From positions 186,001 through 250,000 of the forward strand of contig NZ_CAJYDW010000018.1 in assembly GCF_913774235.1 (NCBI RefSeq): a stretch of 64,000 nucleotides of DNA. The letters run 5' to 3'. The notes under the pieces were generated by a model. It searched no databases and was not told where the DNA came from. It worked only from the letters and a program-made list of their open reading frames with translations. The stretch is from an uncultured Pseudomonas sp. (GTDB taxonomy: Bacteria > Pseudomonadota > Gammaproteobacteria > Pseudomonadales > Pseudomonadaceae). Below, piece by piece: positions 17,245 to 26,265 of the stretch (position 1 is its first letter; each line of letters starts with the position of its first letter). The position numbers were made by a program, and so were the translations under genes.

Positions 17245-18062
17245 ATCTGGACAGTAGCGTCGTTCTGGCGGCGCCACCGGAGCGTGCAGCGGCACGCTGG
17301 TTGGGGCTGGGCCTGCTGGCGGTGCTGATCGCCTTCGCGGTGCTCACGCCGCTGCTCTGGCAGGGGGACATCGCGCGTCAGGACTACAACGCCATCCTCT
17401 CGCCGCCGAGCAGCGCCTATCCGTTCGGCACCGATCACCTGGGGCGCGACATGCTCGCGCGGCTGTCGGTGGCCATTCGCTTCTCCCTGGGGCTGGCCTT
17501 CATCAGCGTCTGCACCGCCGCCATTCCCGGCGTGCTGCTGGGCACTCTCGCCGCCTGGCAGGGTGGGGTGGTGGACAAGCTGCTGGGCGGGCTGGCCGAG
17601 CTATTCCTGGCCCTGCCGGGTCTGCTGCTGGTGCTGCTGATCGTCGCGGTGTTTCCCGGCTCCTTCGTCGCCCTCTACAGTGCCGTCGCGCTGGTGTTGT
17701 GGGTGGAGTACTTCCGCATGACCCGGGCACTGTCGCGCACCGTGCTGGCTTCGCCGGCGGTGTCTGCCAGTCAGTTGCTGGGGTTCGGACCGGTCTATAT
17801 CGTCCGCCGGCACCTCTGGCCGCAACTGGCGCCAGTCCTGCTGACCATCGCCGCCTTCGGCGCGGCCTCGACCATCATGGCCATCGCCGCGCTGGGTTTC
17901 GTCAGCATCGGCGTGCGGCCGCCCACCGCCGAGCTGGGGCTGATGATCACCGAGTTGCTGCCTTATTACGCCGAGGCGCCCTTCGTCATCGCCCTGCCGA
18001 TCTGCGCGATCTTCCTGACCGTGCTGGCGCTGCTGCTCATCACCGGAGGCCGTAAGCCATGA
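17241..18062 (+). CDS. ABC importer permease, NikC/DppC family
   Basis: A 273-residue permease. The N-terminal cytoplasmic stretch, one helix, the conserved YPFGTDHLGRDMLARL and the EAA loop (ASPAVSASQLLGFGPVYIVRRHLWPQL) mark it as the DppC/NikC partner of the preceding protein. The start is the ATG at 17241, preceded by GGAGGAA and overlapping the upstream stop; longer upstream frames are out of register with the permease family. Overlaps the ATPase gene by four bases. Confidence 0.92.
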   Translation: MNLDSSVVLAAPPERAAARWLGLGLLAVLIAFAVLTPLLWQGDIARQDYNAILSPPSSAYPFGTDHLGRDMLARLSVAIRFSLGLAFISVCTAAIPGVLLGTLAAWQGGVVDKLLGGLAELFLALPGLLLVLLIVAVFPGSFVALYSAVALVLWVEYFRMTRALSRTVLASPAVSASQLLGFGPVYIVRRHLWPQLAPVLLTIAAFGAASTIMAIAALGFVSIGVRPPTAELGLMITELLPYYAEAPFVIALPICAIFLTVLALLLITGGRKP

Positions 18063-19516
18063 CTACCTTGCTGAGCACCGTGGCGCTGGAAATCCGCACC
18101 TCTGAAAGGCAATTGGTGGAGCCGCTGTCCATCAGCCTGGCGCCAGGGCAGGTGCTGTCGATCATCGGCGAGACCGGCTCGGGCAAGAGCCTGTTCGCCC
18201 AGGGTGTCGTCGGTAACCTGCCGGCCGGTCTGCAGGCCCAGGGCCAGATCACCTTGGCGGACGGCTTCAGCGAAGAAGGCCGCCAGGCCGGGCGTCGTCG
18301 GCACTGGGGCAAGGGGTTGGCGGTACTGCCCCAGGAGCCCTGGCTGAGCCTGGACCCGACCATGAGGGCCTTGGCCCAGGTAAGCGAGACCTACACCCAG
18401 GTGGTGGGGCTCACGGGCACCAAGGCGCGGCAGAAGGCAACGGTGGATCTCGCGCGGCTGGGCCTGGCGGGCGCCGAGCGCAAGTATCCCTTCCAGCTGT
18501 CGGGCGGCATGGCGCAGCGACTGGCCTTCGCCGCTACCCACGCTGGCGGCGCGCCGGTGCTGATCGCCGACGAGCCCACCAAGGGGTTGGACCGCGACCG
18601 CATCGACGAGGTGATCCAGCTGCTCCAGGCGCTGCTGGCCGAGGGTGGCAGTCTGCTGATCATCACCCATGACCTGGAGGTGGCGCGGCGACTCGGTGGC
18701 GAGGTGATGATCATGCTCAAGGGGCGGGTGATCGAATCCGGCCCGGCGGAGCAGGTACTTGGCGAGCCCCGGCACGCCTATACCCGGCAACTGCTGGCGG
18801 CCGATCCCGCGCGCTGGGCCCGGCGTCCGCAACGCCAGGCCCAGGGCGAGCCGCTGGTAACGGTCGAAGGCCTGAGCGCCAGCCGCGGGGGGCGGCCGCT
18901 GTTCGAAGGCTTGTCCTTCGCGGTCAGACCGGGAGAGATCCTCGGCGTGACCGGGCCGTCCGGCTGTGGCAAGTCCACCCTCGGCGACATCCTGCTTGGC
19001 CTTGCCCCGGCCAGTGGCGGTCGCCTGCGGCGCAAGGATGGCTTGAGCCGCTTTGCCTTCCAGAAGCTGCACCAGGATCCGGTGGCGGCCTTCGCCCCTA
19101 GGGTGACGATTCGCCAACTGCTGGTGGATCTGGTCCGCTTGCACCGGCTGGATGCCGCGCGCATCGGTCGGCTAATGCAACGACTGCGCCTCGACGAGCG
19201 CCTTTTGGATCGATTGCCCGGCAACATTTCCGGTGGTGAGCTGCAGCGCTTTTCCCTGCTGCGGGTACTGCTGCTAGAGCCCGCGCTGATCTTCGCCGAC
19301 GAGCCCAGCTCGCGACTGGACCTGATCACCCAGCAGGAAATGATCGAGCTGCTGGTGGAGACGGCGGAGGAGGCCGGCACGGCCATCCTGCTGGTCAGTC
19401 ACGACGAAGACCTGGTCAAGGCCGTAGCCGACCGCCGCCTGCAATTGAGCGATCCGGCTAGCGGTGTCCAGCGGCCGTCCGCGTCAACCGAGCGACTCGC
19501 CGAAGCCCTCACCTGA
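18059..19516 (+). CDS. Fused dual ABC ATPase (NikDE/DppDF-like)
   Basis: A 485-residue protein with two nucleotide-binding domains in one chain. The first has Walker A GETGSGKS, signature LSGGMAQR and Walker B VLIADEPTKGLD; the second has GPSGCGKS, ISGGELQR and LIFADEPSSRLD. Most Nik/Opp importers carry two separate ATPases, so this single gene can complete the transporter. Both Walker sets look intact; the second D-loop reads SSRLD. A terminator follows, then the OprD porin gene in the same direction. Confidence 0.92.
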   Translation: MTTLLSTVALEIRTSERQLVEPLSISLAPGQVLSIIGETGSGKSLFAQGVVGNLPAGLQAQGQITLADGFSEEGRQAGRRRHWGKGLAVLPQEPWLSLDPTMRALAQVSETYTQVVGLTGTKARQKATVDLARLGLAGAERKYPFQLSGGMAQRLAFAATHAGGAPVLIADEPTKGLDRDRIDEVIQLLQALLAEGGSLLIITHDLEVARRLGGEVMIMLKGRVIESGPAEQVLGEPRHAYTRQLLAADPARWARRPQRQAQGEPLVTVEGLSASRGGRPLFEGLSFAVRPGEILGVTGPSGCGKSTLGDILLGLAPASGGRLRRKDGLSRFAFQKLHQDPVAAFAPRVTIRQLLVDLVRLHRLDAARIGRLMQRLRLDERLLDRLPGNISGGELQRFSLLRVLLLEPALIFADEPSSRLDLITQQEMIELLVETAEEAGTAILLVSHDEDLVKAVADRRLQLSDPASGVQRPSASTERLAEALT

Positions 19517-19530
19517 CCTGAGAAAGCACC

Positions 19531-19559
19531 TCGCCCCAGGTACACGGGGGCGAATTTTT
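19531..19559 (+). terminator. Terminator or attenuating hairpin between the ABC operon and the porin
   Basis: TCGCCCC (19531-19537) pairs with GGGGCGA (19547-19553), followed by ATTTTTG. It may end or reduce transcription from the ABC operon before the porin gene. Confidence 0.65.
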
Positions 19560-19633
19560 GCACTTTTTTCTGCAAACCGGGCGGCCGTCCGCCCCGGTTC
19601 GCACGCGGCTATCCGCGATTTGGATCCATCGCC

Positions 19634-19641
19634 AACAATAA
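19634..19641 (+). promoter_or_regulatory. CA motif (putative Hfq/Crc site) in the porin leader
   Basis: AACAATAA is an exact AAYAAYAA match, 12 bases upstream of the porin ATG and overlapping the ribosome-binding region. Motifs of this kind in this position are bound by Hfq/Crc to block translation in pseudomonads. Confidence 0.5.
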
Positions 19642-19653
19642 CCAGGGGAAATC

Positions 19654-21006
19654 ATGCAACGCTCAAGTCAACAGGCGGTAACAGGCGTCAACGCTCACCG
19701 GCCCGGTCTCGGCAGGCTGTTCGGTCCGCTGGCGTTAGGGGTAGTCGGCGGATACGCACTACTGGGGAGTGGCGAGGAGGCGCTAGCCGAGGGGTTCGAG
19801 GAGGACAGCAAGCTCACGCTGACCGCGCGCAACTACTACTTCGGCAGCGATCGCCGCAATGGTCGTCTGGATCAGCAAGACTGGACCCAGGGTTTCCTGC
19901 TGGACTATCAGTCCGGCTTCACCCAGGGCAGCGTGGGACTCGGGGTCGATGCCTTCGGCTATTTGGGCCTGAAACTCGACGGCGGTCCTGGGCGGCGGGG
20001 GACCGGTAACCTGCCGGTGCATGCCGGTAACCAGCCTGCCGACGAATACTCTCGCGCCGGCGCGGCGGTAAAGCTGCGGCTGGCCAAGACGGTGGTCCGC
20101 TATGGCCAGCAGGCGCCCAGTGCACCGGTGTTCGCCATCAGCACCAGTCGATTGCTGCCGCAAACCGCCACCGGCTGGAGCCTGGCGAGCACCGATATCG
20201 CCGATCTGTTGCTGGAAGCCGGGCATTTCACCTCGGCGACCGATCAGGTCAGCACCAACCGCGATGGCGATCTTTGGGCCGGTTACGCGCGGCAGCGCGC
20301 CGACCACCTCGACTTCGCCGGCGGCAAGTACAGTCCGATCAAGGGTGTGAGCCTGTCCCTCTATGCCGCGCAACTGGACGACATCTGGAACCAGTACTAC
20401 GGCAATTTGAATCTGGTGAAGTCGCTGTCCAGTACCCAGGCGCTGACCTTCGACGCCAACCTCTACCGAACGCTCGACAGCGGCGCGGCCAAGGCCGGTC
20501 CGATCAACAATACCGCCTATAGCCTCGCCGCGGCCTACAGCCTGGGGTCCCAGACCTTCACCCTCGGCTGGCAACGGATCGACGGCGATACGCCCTTCGA
20601 CTACGTCGGCCTGGGTGACAACGGTCGCGTCGGGGGCGGCCTGTTCCTCGGCAATGCCTCGATGTTTTCCGACTTCAACGCACCAGGCGAACGCTCCTGG
20701 CAGGCGCGCTACGACCTGAACTTCAAGACCCTGGGCGTGCCGGGACTCAGCCTGATGACTCGCTATATCAAGGGCACCGACATCGACGGCAGCGACCTGC
20801 AGGCCAACAGCGCCTATCGAGGTCGCTATGGCGCCGACGACCGCGAGCGGGAGCTCAACCTGGAGGGTCGCTACATCGTCCAGTCCGGCTCGGCGAAGGG
20901 GCTTTCGATCCGGGTGCGCCAAGCCTGGCACCGGGGGTCACTGTCCACCGGTGGCTCGGTCGACCAACTGCGTGCGATCGTCGACTATCCGTTGAGATTG
21001 CTATGA
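19654..21006 (+). CDS. OprD-family outer membrane porin
   Basis: A 450-residue outer-membrane channel. After an N-terminal export signal ending near EALA, the mature protein begins GFEEDSKLTLTARNYYFGSDRRNG, the OprD family start, and ends in a beta-strand with a terminal Leu (YPLRLL) suited to BAM recognition. OprD proteins pass small substrates such as amino acids, peptides and aromatic acids. Placement behind the Nik/Opp-type importer suggests it admits the same substrate. An AGGGGAAA precedes the ATG. Confidence 0.88.
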   Translation: MQRSSQQAVTGVNAHRPGLGRLFGPLALGVVGGYALLGSGEEALAEGFEEDSKLTLTARNYYFGSDRRNGRLDQQDWTQGFLLDYQSGFTQGSVGLGVDAFGYLGLKLDGGPGRRGTGNLPVHAGNQPADEYSRAGAAVKLRLAKTVVRYGQQAPSAPVFAISTSRLLPQTATGWSLASTDIADLLLEAGHFTSATDQVSTNRDGDLWAGYARQRADHLDFAGGKYSPIKGVSLSLYAAQLDDIWNQYYGNLNLVKSLSSTQALTFDANLYRTLDSGAAKAGPINNTAYSLAAAYSLGSQTFTLGWQRIDGDTPFDYVGLGDNGRVGGGLFLGNASMFSDFNAPGERSWQARYDLNFKTLGVPGLSLMTRYIKGTDIDGSDLQANSAYRGRYGADDRERELNLEGRYIVQSGSAKGLSIRVRQAWHRGSLSTGGSVDQLRAIVDYPLRLL

Positions 21007-21137
21007 ATAATTAAAGTATGACTATAAAGAGAGGCCTACCATTGGAGACGACTCGCTGACCGCTGATCACTCCCGACTCAAGGCTGTGGAGTGCCGTCGA
21101 TAGCCCTTTAGTCAATCTATCTCAGGGATGTCGCTCT

Positions 21138-22763
21138 ATGAGTCTGCGTAGTCTGAAGGTCGCACCGCGTGCTCTGCTGTTCTTTTCGGTCATCGTGCTG
21201 ATCGTTTTCGCCCTTGGCGCTGTGGCCGTGGTGCAGATGAATCGGCTGTACGACGCTGAGCAGGATGTCGAGACCAACTGGCTGCCAGGCAACCAGCTCG
21301 CCGCCCGTATGGGCAGCGGGCTGCTGCGGCTGCGTCTGGAAAGCCTGAGGGGCACCACCACGCCCGACGCCACCCTGCGTGAGCAGACCATCAACGCCTT
21401 TCCCGGTTATCGCAAAGCTTTCTTCGATGCCGTGAAGGGCTACGAAGCCACCGTGGCCAACGATGAGGATCGCCGGCTGTATGCAGCCGTCGTCAAGGGG
21501 GCCGAGAGCTATAGCCAGTTGCTGGACGCCTTCGAACCCAAGTTGCGCGCCGGTGACAATGCTGGCGCGGTCGCCCTGATCAATACTTCCATCCGTCCGC
21601 TCACTAACGCCCTGGAGAAGAACATCGCCGACCTGATGGCCTTCAACGAGCGGGGCGCCCAGGCTGCCGGGGTGGCCGCCGGAACGACCTTCAGCAGTGG
21701 TCTGGCCTGGGTCTACGGCTTGATTGGCCTGACTATCCTGGCCACCGTGGTATTGGCGCTGCTGCTGGTGCGCAGCATCACCCGACCCGTGGGTGAAGCG
21801 CTCCGCATCGCCGAGCGCATCGCCCGCAAGGACCTGACCGAGCGGATCACCGTGGTCGGTCGTGACGAGGCCGCCGGGTTGCTCCAGGCCCTGGCCCAGA
21901 TGCAGGGCAATCTGCGCCAGACCGTTTCCCACATCGCCGACAGTTCGACCCAGCTGGCCTCCGCCGCGGAAGAGATGACGGCCGTGATCGACGAGGCCAG
22001 TCGTGGCCTGATCCGCCAGAACGACGAGGTCAACCAGGCCGCCAGCGCCGTGACCGAGATGAGTTCGGCGGTGGACGAGGTGGCGCTCAACGCCGCCGAT
22101 GCCGCGACCACCTCTCGCCATACCCAGGACCTGACCGAGGAAGGCCTGGACAAGGTGGCGCGCACCGTCCACTCCATCGAAGCCCTGACCCGCAACGTGC
22201 TCAGCACCAGCGAGCAGGTACGGGCGCTGTCGTCCCGCGCCCAGGACATCAGCACCGTGGTCGAGGTGATCCGCTCCATCGCCGAGCAGACCAACCTGCT
22301 GGCGCTGAACGCGGCCATCGAGGCGGCGCGGGCCGGCGAGCAGGGCCGTGGCTTCGCCGTGGTAGCCGACGAGGTACGGGCACTGGCCCATCGTACCCAG
22401 CAGTCGACCCGGGAAATCGAGCAGATGATCGGCGCCATCCAGGAGGATTCGTCCCAGGCCGTACGGGCCATGGAACAGAGTCAGCAACTGGCTGGCGATT
22501 CCAGCGCGGTGGCGCAACTGGCCAATGCTTCGCTGGAGCAGATCGCCGGCTCCATCGGCCAGATCAACGACCGCAACGCCGTGATCGCCACCGCGGCGGA
22601 AGAGCAGGCTCAGGTGGCGCGAGAGATCGACCGCAACATCACCAGTATCCGCGATCTCGCGACCCAGAGCGCGGCGGGTGCGACCCAGACCGCCACGGCC
22701 AGCGCCGAAGTGTCGAGGCTCGCCGTCGGCCTGAATCGGATGGTGCAGGAGTTCGCCGTCTAG
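21138..22763 (+). CDS. Methyl-accepting chemotaxis protein with four-helix-bundle sensor
   Basis: A 541-residue chemoreceptor: transmembrane helix 1 (about residues 13-34), a periplasmic 4HB_MCP-type sensor of roughly 155 residues, helix 2 (about 192-213), HAMP, and the cytoplasmic signalling tip [32 protein letters not shown]. No CheR-binding pentapeptide is seen at the C-terminus. Its 3' end overlaps the convergent catR by four bases. A role in sensing aromatic compounds is suggested only by location next to cat and ben. Confidence 0.92.
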   Translation: MSLRSLKVAPRALLFFSVIVLIVFALGAVAVVQMNRLYDAEQDVETNWLPGNQLAARMGSGLLRLRLESLRGTTTPDATLREQTINAFPGYRKAFFDAVKGYEATVANDEDRRLYAAVVKGAESYSQLLDAFEPKLRAGDNAGAVALINTSIRPLTNALEKNIADLMAFNERGAQAAGVAAGTTFSSGLAWVYGLIGLTILATVVLALLLVRSITRPVGEALRIAERIARKDLTERITVVGRDEAAGLLQALAQMQGNLRQTVSHIADSSTQLASAAEEMTAVIDEASRGLIRQNDEVNQAASAVTEMSSAVDEVALNAADAATTSRHTQDLTEEGLDKVARTVHSIEALTRNVLSTSEQVRALSSRAQDISTVVEVIRSIAEQTNLLALNAAIEAARAGEQGRGFAVVADEVRALAHRTQQSTREIEQMIGAIQEDSSQAVRAMEQSQQLAGDSSAVAQLANASLEQIAGSIGQINDRNAVIATAAEEQAQVAREIDRNITSIRDLATQSAAGATQTATASAEVSRLAVGLNRMVQEFAV

Positions 22764-23650
22764 TCCGAGGCAGCCGGCACGGGCGCGAGTTGCTGCAACT
22801 CCGCCAACACCTCCAGCAGCATCGCCGAGCCGTCGCCGGTGCGGTGGCTGACGACGATGGGCGAGGTCGCCTGGGAGTCCAGCAGGGCGGTGTAGCCGAT
22901 GTCGTCGCGGTGCAGGCGCTGCACCGAGGCCGGCACCAGGGTCACGCCGACGCCGGCCGCCACCAGACCGATGGCGGTCTGCAGCTCGTTAGGGGTCTGG
23001 GCCACATGGATGCTCAGGCCTTCGCTGGCGAACAGCTTGAGCACGTGATCCGCATAGCTGGGGCGGGGCGAGCCGGGGTAGAGGATGAACGGCTGCTCGG
23101 CGAGCTGGGCCAGGCTCACCGGCCCCGCCAACAGCGGATGACCCTGGGGCAGTACGGCCACCAGCGGGTCTTCGCGTAGCACGAACTGGGTGATGGCCGG
23201 GTCGTCGAGGAAGATGCGACCGAAGCCGATGTCGATACGCCCGGTTTTCAAGGCCTCGATCTGCTGCAGGGTGATCAACTCGGCGAGGTTCAGCTCGATG
23301 TCGCCATGGGCGCGCAGACGGCGAATCAGTTCCGGCAACTGGCCATACAACGTCGAGGGCGCGAAGCCGATGCTGAGGAAGCGGCGGCTGGCCGCACTCA
23401 TGCGTCGGGTATCGGCGCAAAGGCGTTCGAACTGTTCGAGCAGTTGCGAGGCCTGCTCGTTGAAGAAGCGCCCGGCATCGGTCAGCTTGAGCGGGCGCCC
23501 GCGCTCCACCAGCGTCACCCCGAGTTCCTCTTCCATCTGCTGGATCTGCCGGCTCAGCGGTGGCTGGGCGATATGCAGCAGCTCGGCGGCGCGGGTGAAG
23601 TTCAGGGTGTTCGCCAGGACACGAAAATAGCGCAGCTGCCGCAGTTCCAC
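22760..23650 (-). CDS. catR: LysR-type regulator CatR
   Basis: A 296-residue LysR protein with an N-terminal helix-turn-helix ([37 protein letters not shown]) and an effector domain. It is divergent from catB, the classic catR-catBC layout, where muconate acts as inducer. The GTG at 23650 is the start: it has a perfect GGAGGT five bases upstream and gives the usual LysR N-terminus. An inverted repeat overlaps that ribosome site, implying autorepression. Confidence 0.93.
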   Translation of the reverse strand: MELRQLRYFRVLANTLNFTRAAELLHIAQPPLSRQIQQMEEELGVTLVERGRPLKLTDAGRFFNEQASQLLEQFERLCADTRRMSAASRRFLSIGFAPSTLYGQLPELIRRLRAHGDIELNLAELITLQQIEALKTGRIDIGFGRIFLDDPAITQFVLREDPLVAVLPQGHPLLAGPVSLAQLAEQPFILYPGSPRPSYADHVLKLFASEGLSIHVAQTPNELQTAIGLVAAGVGVTLVPASVQRLHRDDIGYTALLDSQATSPIVVSHRTGDGSAMLLEVLAELQQLAPVPAASD

Positions 23651-23651
23651 G

Positions 23652-23666
23652 ATACCTCCAGGGTAT
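23652..23666. promoter_or_regulatory. CatR operator-like palindrome in the catR-catB gap
   Basis: ATACC-N5-GGTAT is a perfect inverted repeat with the LysR T-N11-A geometry. It overlaps the catR ribosome-binding site and lies 86 bases upstream of the catB start. Confidence 0.65.
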
Positions 23667-23723
23667 GAAGCCAGACCTAATCCATATTGGACGGAGGTCT
23701 TCCGGCGCGTCAATCTCGGCTCA

Positions 23724-23731
23724 AATAACAA
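23724..23731 (+). promoter_or_regulatory. CA motif in the catB leader
   Basis: AATAACAA is an exact AAYAAYAA match ending 20 bases before the catB ATG. It is a candidate Hfq/Crc binding site. Confidence 0.45.
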
Positions 23732-23751
23732 CGCGCATCGGTACAAAGCCC

Positions 23752-24873
23752 ATGGCCCGTCCTACTTTCGAACGGCTGGAGACCTTGATCGTCGACCTGC
23801 CGACCATCCGCCCGCACAAGCTGGCCATGCACACCATGCACGGTCAGACGCTGGTGATCCTGAGGCTCCACTGCAGCGACGGTATCGTCGGCCTGGGTGA
23901 GGCCACTACCATCGGCGGCCTGAGCTATGCCGGGGAAAGCCCGGAAAGCATCAAGACCAATCTCGATACCTGGATCGCCCCCCTGCTGCTGGGCCAGGAC
24001 GCCACCAACCTCAACGCCGCCATGCAGCGCCTCGACCGTAGCGTAAGGGGCAACACCTTCGCCCGCAGTGCGGTCGAGACCGCCATCCTGGATGCCCAGG
24101 GCAAGCGCCTGGGCCTGCCGGTAGCCGAATTGCTCGGCGGACGGGTACGCGACGGCGTGGAATGCGCCTGGACCCTGGCCAGCGGCGATACCGCCCGCGA
24201 TATCGAAGAGGCCGAGCGGATGCTCGATCTGCGCCGCCACCGTCACTTCAAGCTCAAGATCGGCAGCCGAACCCCGGCGCAGGACGTCGCCCATGTCGGC
24301 GAGATCAAGAATGCCCTCGGCGACCGGGCATCCGTCCGGGTCGACGTCAACCAGGCCTGGAGCGAGGCGGTGGCCATCAAGGCCGCGCGTGAATTGGCCG
24401 AGGTAGGCGTCGAGCTGATCGAGCAGCCCCTGCCGCGCCATGATCGCCTGGGCATGGCCCGCCTCAACGCCCATAGTCCGATCCCGCTGATGGCCGACGA
24501 AGCCATCGAATCGGTGCCGGATGCCTTCGCCCTGGCCCAGGCCGGCGTCGCGCCCATCTTCGCCCTGAAGATCGCCAAGACCGGTGGTCCCCGCGCCGTG
24601 CTGCGCGCGGCCGCCATCGCCGAAGCCGCGGGCATCGGCCTCTACGGCGGCACCATGCTCGAAGGCAGCATCGGCACCCTGGCCAGCGCCCATGCCTTCG
24701 CCACCCTGGACCGCCTGGAATGGCACACCGAACTCTTCGGCCCACTGCTGCTGACCGAGGACATCCTCGTCGAGCCGCCGCGCTACCAGGATTTCCACCT
24801 GCTGATACCGTCCGCGCCCGGCCTGGGCATCGCCCTCGACGAAGAGCGCCTGGCGCGCTTCACCCGTCGCTGA
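23752..24873 (+). CDS. catB: Muconate cycloisomerase
   Basis: CatB converts cis,cis-muconate to muconolactone in the catechol branch of the beta-ketoadipate pathway. The 373-residue enolase-superfamily protein has the KxK catalytic pair (HFKLKIG), metal ligands in RVDVNQAW, ELIEQPLP and LMADEAIES, and the end-of-barrel ALKIAKTGG. The ATG at 23752 is preferred over an upstream in-frame start because it gives the family N-terminus. catC follows after 26 bases, then catA. Confidence 0.95.
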   Translation: MARPTFERLETLIVDLPTIRPHKLAMHTMHGQTLVILRLHCSDGIVGLGEATTIGGLSYAGESPESIKTNLDTWIAPLLLGQDATNLNAAMQRLDRSVRGNTFARSAVETAILDAQGKRLGLPVAELLGGRVRDGVECAWTLASGDTARDIEEAERMLDLRRHRHFKLKIGSRTPAQDVAHVGEIKNALGDRASVRVDVNQAWSEAVAIKAARELAEVGVELIEQPLPRHDRLGMARLNAHSPIPLMADEAIESVPDAFALAQAGVAPIFALKIAKTGGPRAVLRAAAIAEAAGIGLYGGTMLEGSIGTLASAHAFATLDRLEWHTELFGPLLLTEDILVEPPRYQDFHLLIPSAPGLGIALDEERLARFTRR

Positions 24874-24899
24874 TCACCTTCGAGAGAGGAGTCTTCGAG

Positions 24900-25190
24900 A
24901 TGCTGTTCCATGTCCGCATGACCGTGAAGCTACCCACCGACATGCCCGCCGAGCAGGCCGCCCGGCTCAAGGCCGACGAAAAGGAGCTGGCCCAGCGCCT
25001 GCAACGCGAAGGCACCTGGCGTCACCTCTGGCGTATCGCCGGGCTCTACGCCAACGTGAGCCTGTTCGACGTACCCGATACCCAGGCGCTGCACGACACC
25101 CTGATGCAATTGCCGCTGTATCCCTACATGGAGATCGAGGTCTCCGCGCTGTGCCGACACCCGTCGTCGATTCACGCCGACGATCGCTGA
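24900..25190 (+). CDS. catC: Muconolactone delta-isomerase
   Basis: A 96-residue enzyme that turns muconolactone into beta-ketoadipate enol-lactone. It has the short ferredoxin-like family sequence MLFHVRMTVKLPTDMP and GTWRHLWRIAGLYANVSLFDV, and full family length. A GAGAGGAG lies upstream of the ATG. It is the middle gene of catBCA. Confidence 0.96.
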   Translation: MLFHVRMTVKLPTDMPAEQAARLKADEKELAQRLQREGTWRHLWRIAGLYANVSLFDVPDTQALHDTLMQLPLYPYMEIEVSALCRHPSSIHADDR

Positions 25191-25217
25191 TCACGCTGTA
25201 CCTTGCCTGACTGCCTG

Positions 25218-25230
25218 ACAAGAACAATAC
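25218..25230 (+). promoter_or_regulatory. CA-rich motif in the catA leader
   Basis: ACAAGAACAATAC contains AACAATAC, one base off AAYAAYAA, just before the GAGG of the catA ribosome site. It is a possible Hfq/Crc target, weaker than the benR and benA motifs. Confidence 0.4.
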
Positions 25231-25243
25231 GAGGACGCTCACC

Positions 25244-26173
25244 ATGACCGTACGCATCGCCCAGACCGCCGACGTGCAGAAATTCTTCGAAACCGTCAGT
25301 GGTTTCGAGCAGGCCGGCGGCAATCCGCGCATGAAAGCCATCTTGCATCGGGTGCTGACCGACACCATCAAGATCATCGACGACCTGGACATCACCACCG
25401 AGGAATTCTGGGCCGCCGTGCACTACCTCAATGTGCTAGGGGCCCGCCAGGAAGCAGGGCTGGTGGTGGCCGGCCTGGGCCTGGAGCACTACCTGGACCT
25501 GCGTCTGGATGCCGAAGACGCCGCACGCGGCCTGGTCGGCGGTACTCCGCGGACCATCGAAGGTCCGCTGTATGTGGCCGGGGCGCCGCTGTGCGAAGGG
25601 AGTGCGCGCCTGGATGACGGTACCGACGCCGGTACACCGCTGTTCATGCAGGGTGTGGTCCGCGACGTGAATGGCCAACCGCTGGCCGGCGCCATCGTCG
25701 ATGTCTGGCACGCCAACACCGGCGGCACCTATTCCTACTTCGATCCAAGCCAGTCCGAATTCAACCTGCGCCGCCGTATCGTCACCGACAGCGAAGGACG
25801 CTATCGTTTCCAGAGCATCGTGCCGTCCGGCTACGGTTGCCCGCCGGATGGCCCCACCCAGCAGTTGCTCGATCAGCTCGGTCGCCATGGTCAGCGTCCG
25901 GCCCACGTGCACTTCTTCATCTCCGCACCGCAGCACCGGCACCTGACCACCCAGATCAACCTGGCCGGCGATCAGTACCTGCACGACGACTTCGCCTATG
26001 CCACCCGTGACGAATTGATCGCCGAGATCACCTTCAGCGAAGACCCGGCCCGTGCCGAGGCCCTGGGCGTGTCTGGCCGTTTCGCCGAGATCGAGTTCGA
26101 CTTCGAGCTGCAGCCCGCCGCCGAGCCGGCCGCCGAAGGACGTCGCGAGCGGGTGCGTGCGCTGGAGGCCTGA
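25244..26173 (+). CDS. catA: Catechol 1,2-dioxygenase
   Basis: An intradiol dioxygenase that cleaves catechol to cis,cis-muconate with non-haem Fe(III). The 309-residue protein has the helical N-terminal dimerisation domain and the catalytic beta-sandwich; iron ligands are Tyr163 (GTYSYFD), Tyr197 (SGYGCP), His221 and His223 (PAHVHFF). Length fits CatA. It ends the catBCA operon and is followed by a strong terminator, separating it from the ben regulator. Confidence 0.96.
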   Translation: MTVRIAQTADVQKFFETVSGFEQAGGNPRMKAILHRVLTDTIKIIDDLDITTEEFWAAVHYLNVLGARQEAGLVVAGLGLEHYLDLRLDAEDAARGLVGGTPRTIEGPLYVAGAPLCEGSARLDDGTDAGTPLFMQGVVRDVNGQPLAGAIVDVWHANTGGTYSYFDPSQSEFNLRRRIVTDSEGRYRFQSIVPSGYGCPPDGPTQQLLDQLGRHGQRPAHVHFFISAPQHRHLTTQINLAGDQYLHDDFAYATRDELIAEITFSEDPARAEALGVSGRFAEIEFDFELQPAAEPAAEGRRERVRALEA

Positions 26174-26192
26174 GCCAGTTCCGATCCATTGA

Positions 26193-26222
26193 AAGCCCGG
26201 GGCGTCTTGCGTCCCGGGCTTT
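26193..26222 (+). terminator. Terminator of the catBCA operon
   Basis: AAGCCCGGG (26193-26201) pairs with CCCGGGCTT (26213-26221) around an 11-base loop, followed by a short T-run only. It ends 43 bases before the benR ATG. Confidence 0.75.
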
Positions 26223-26244
26223 GCCGTTCGCCTCGACTGAATAG

Positions 26245-26256
26245 AACAACAAGAGG
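26245..26256 (+). promoter_or_regulatory. CA motif in the benR leader
   Basis: AACAACAAGAGG contains an exact AACAACAA fused to the Shine-Dalgarno of benR, 9 bases before its ATG. In P. putida benR mRNA is a documented target of Crc-dependent translational repression. Confidence 0.7.
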
Positions 26257-26265
26257 GGTTCTGCC

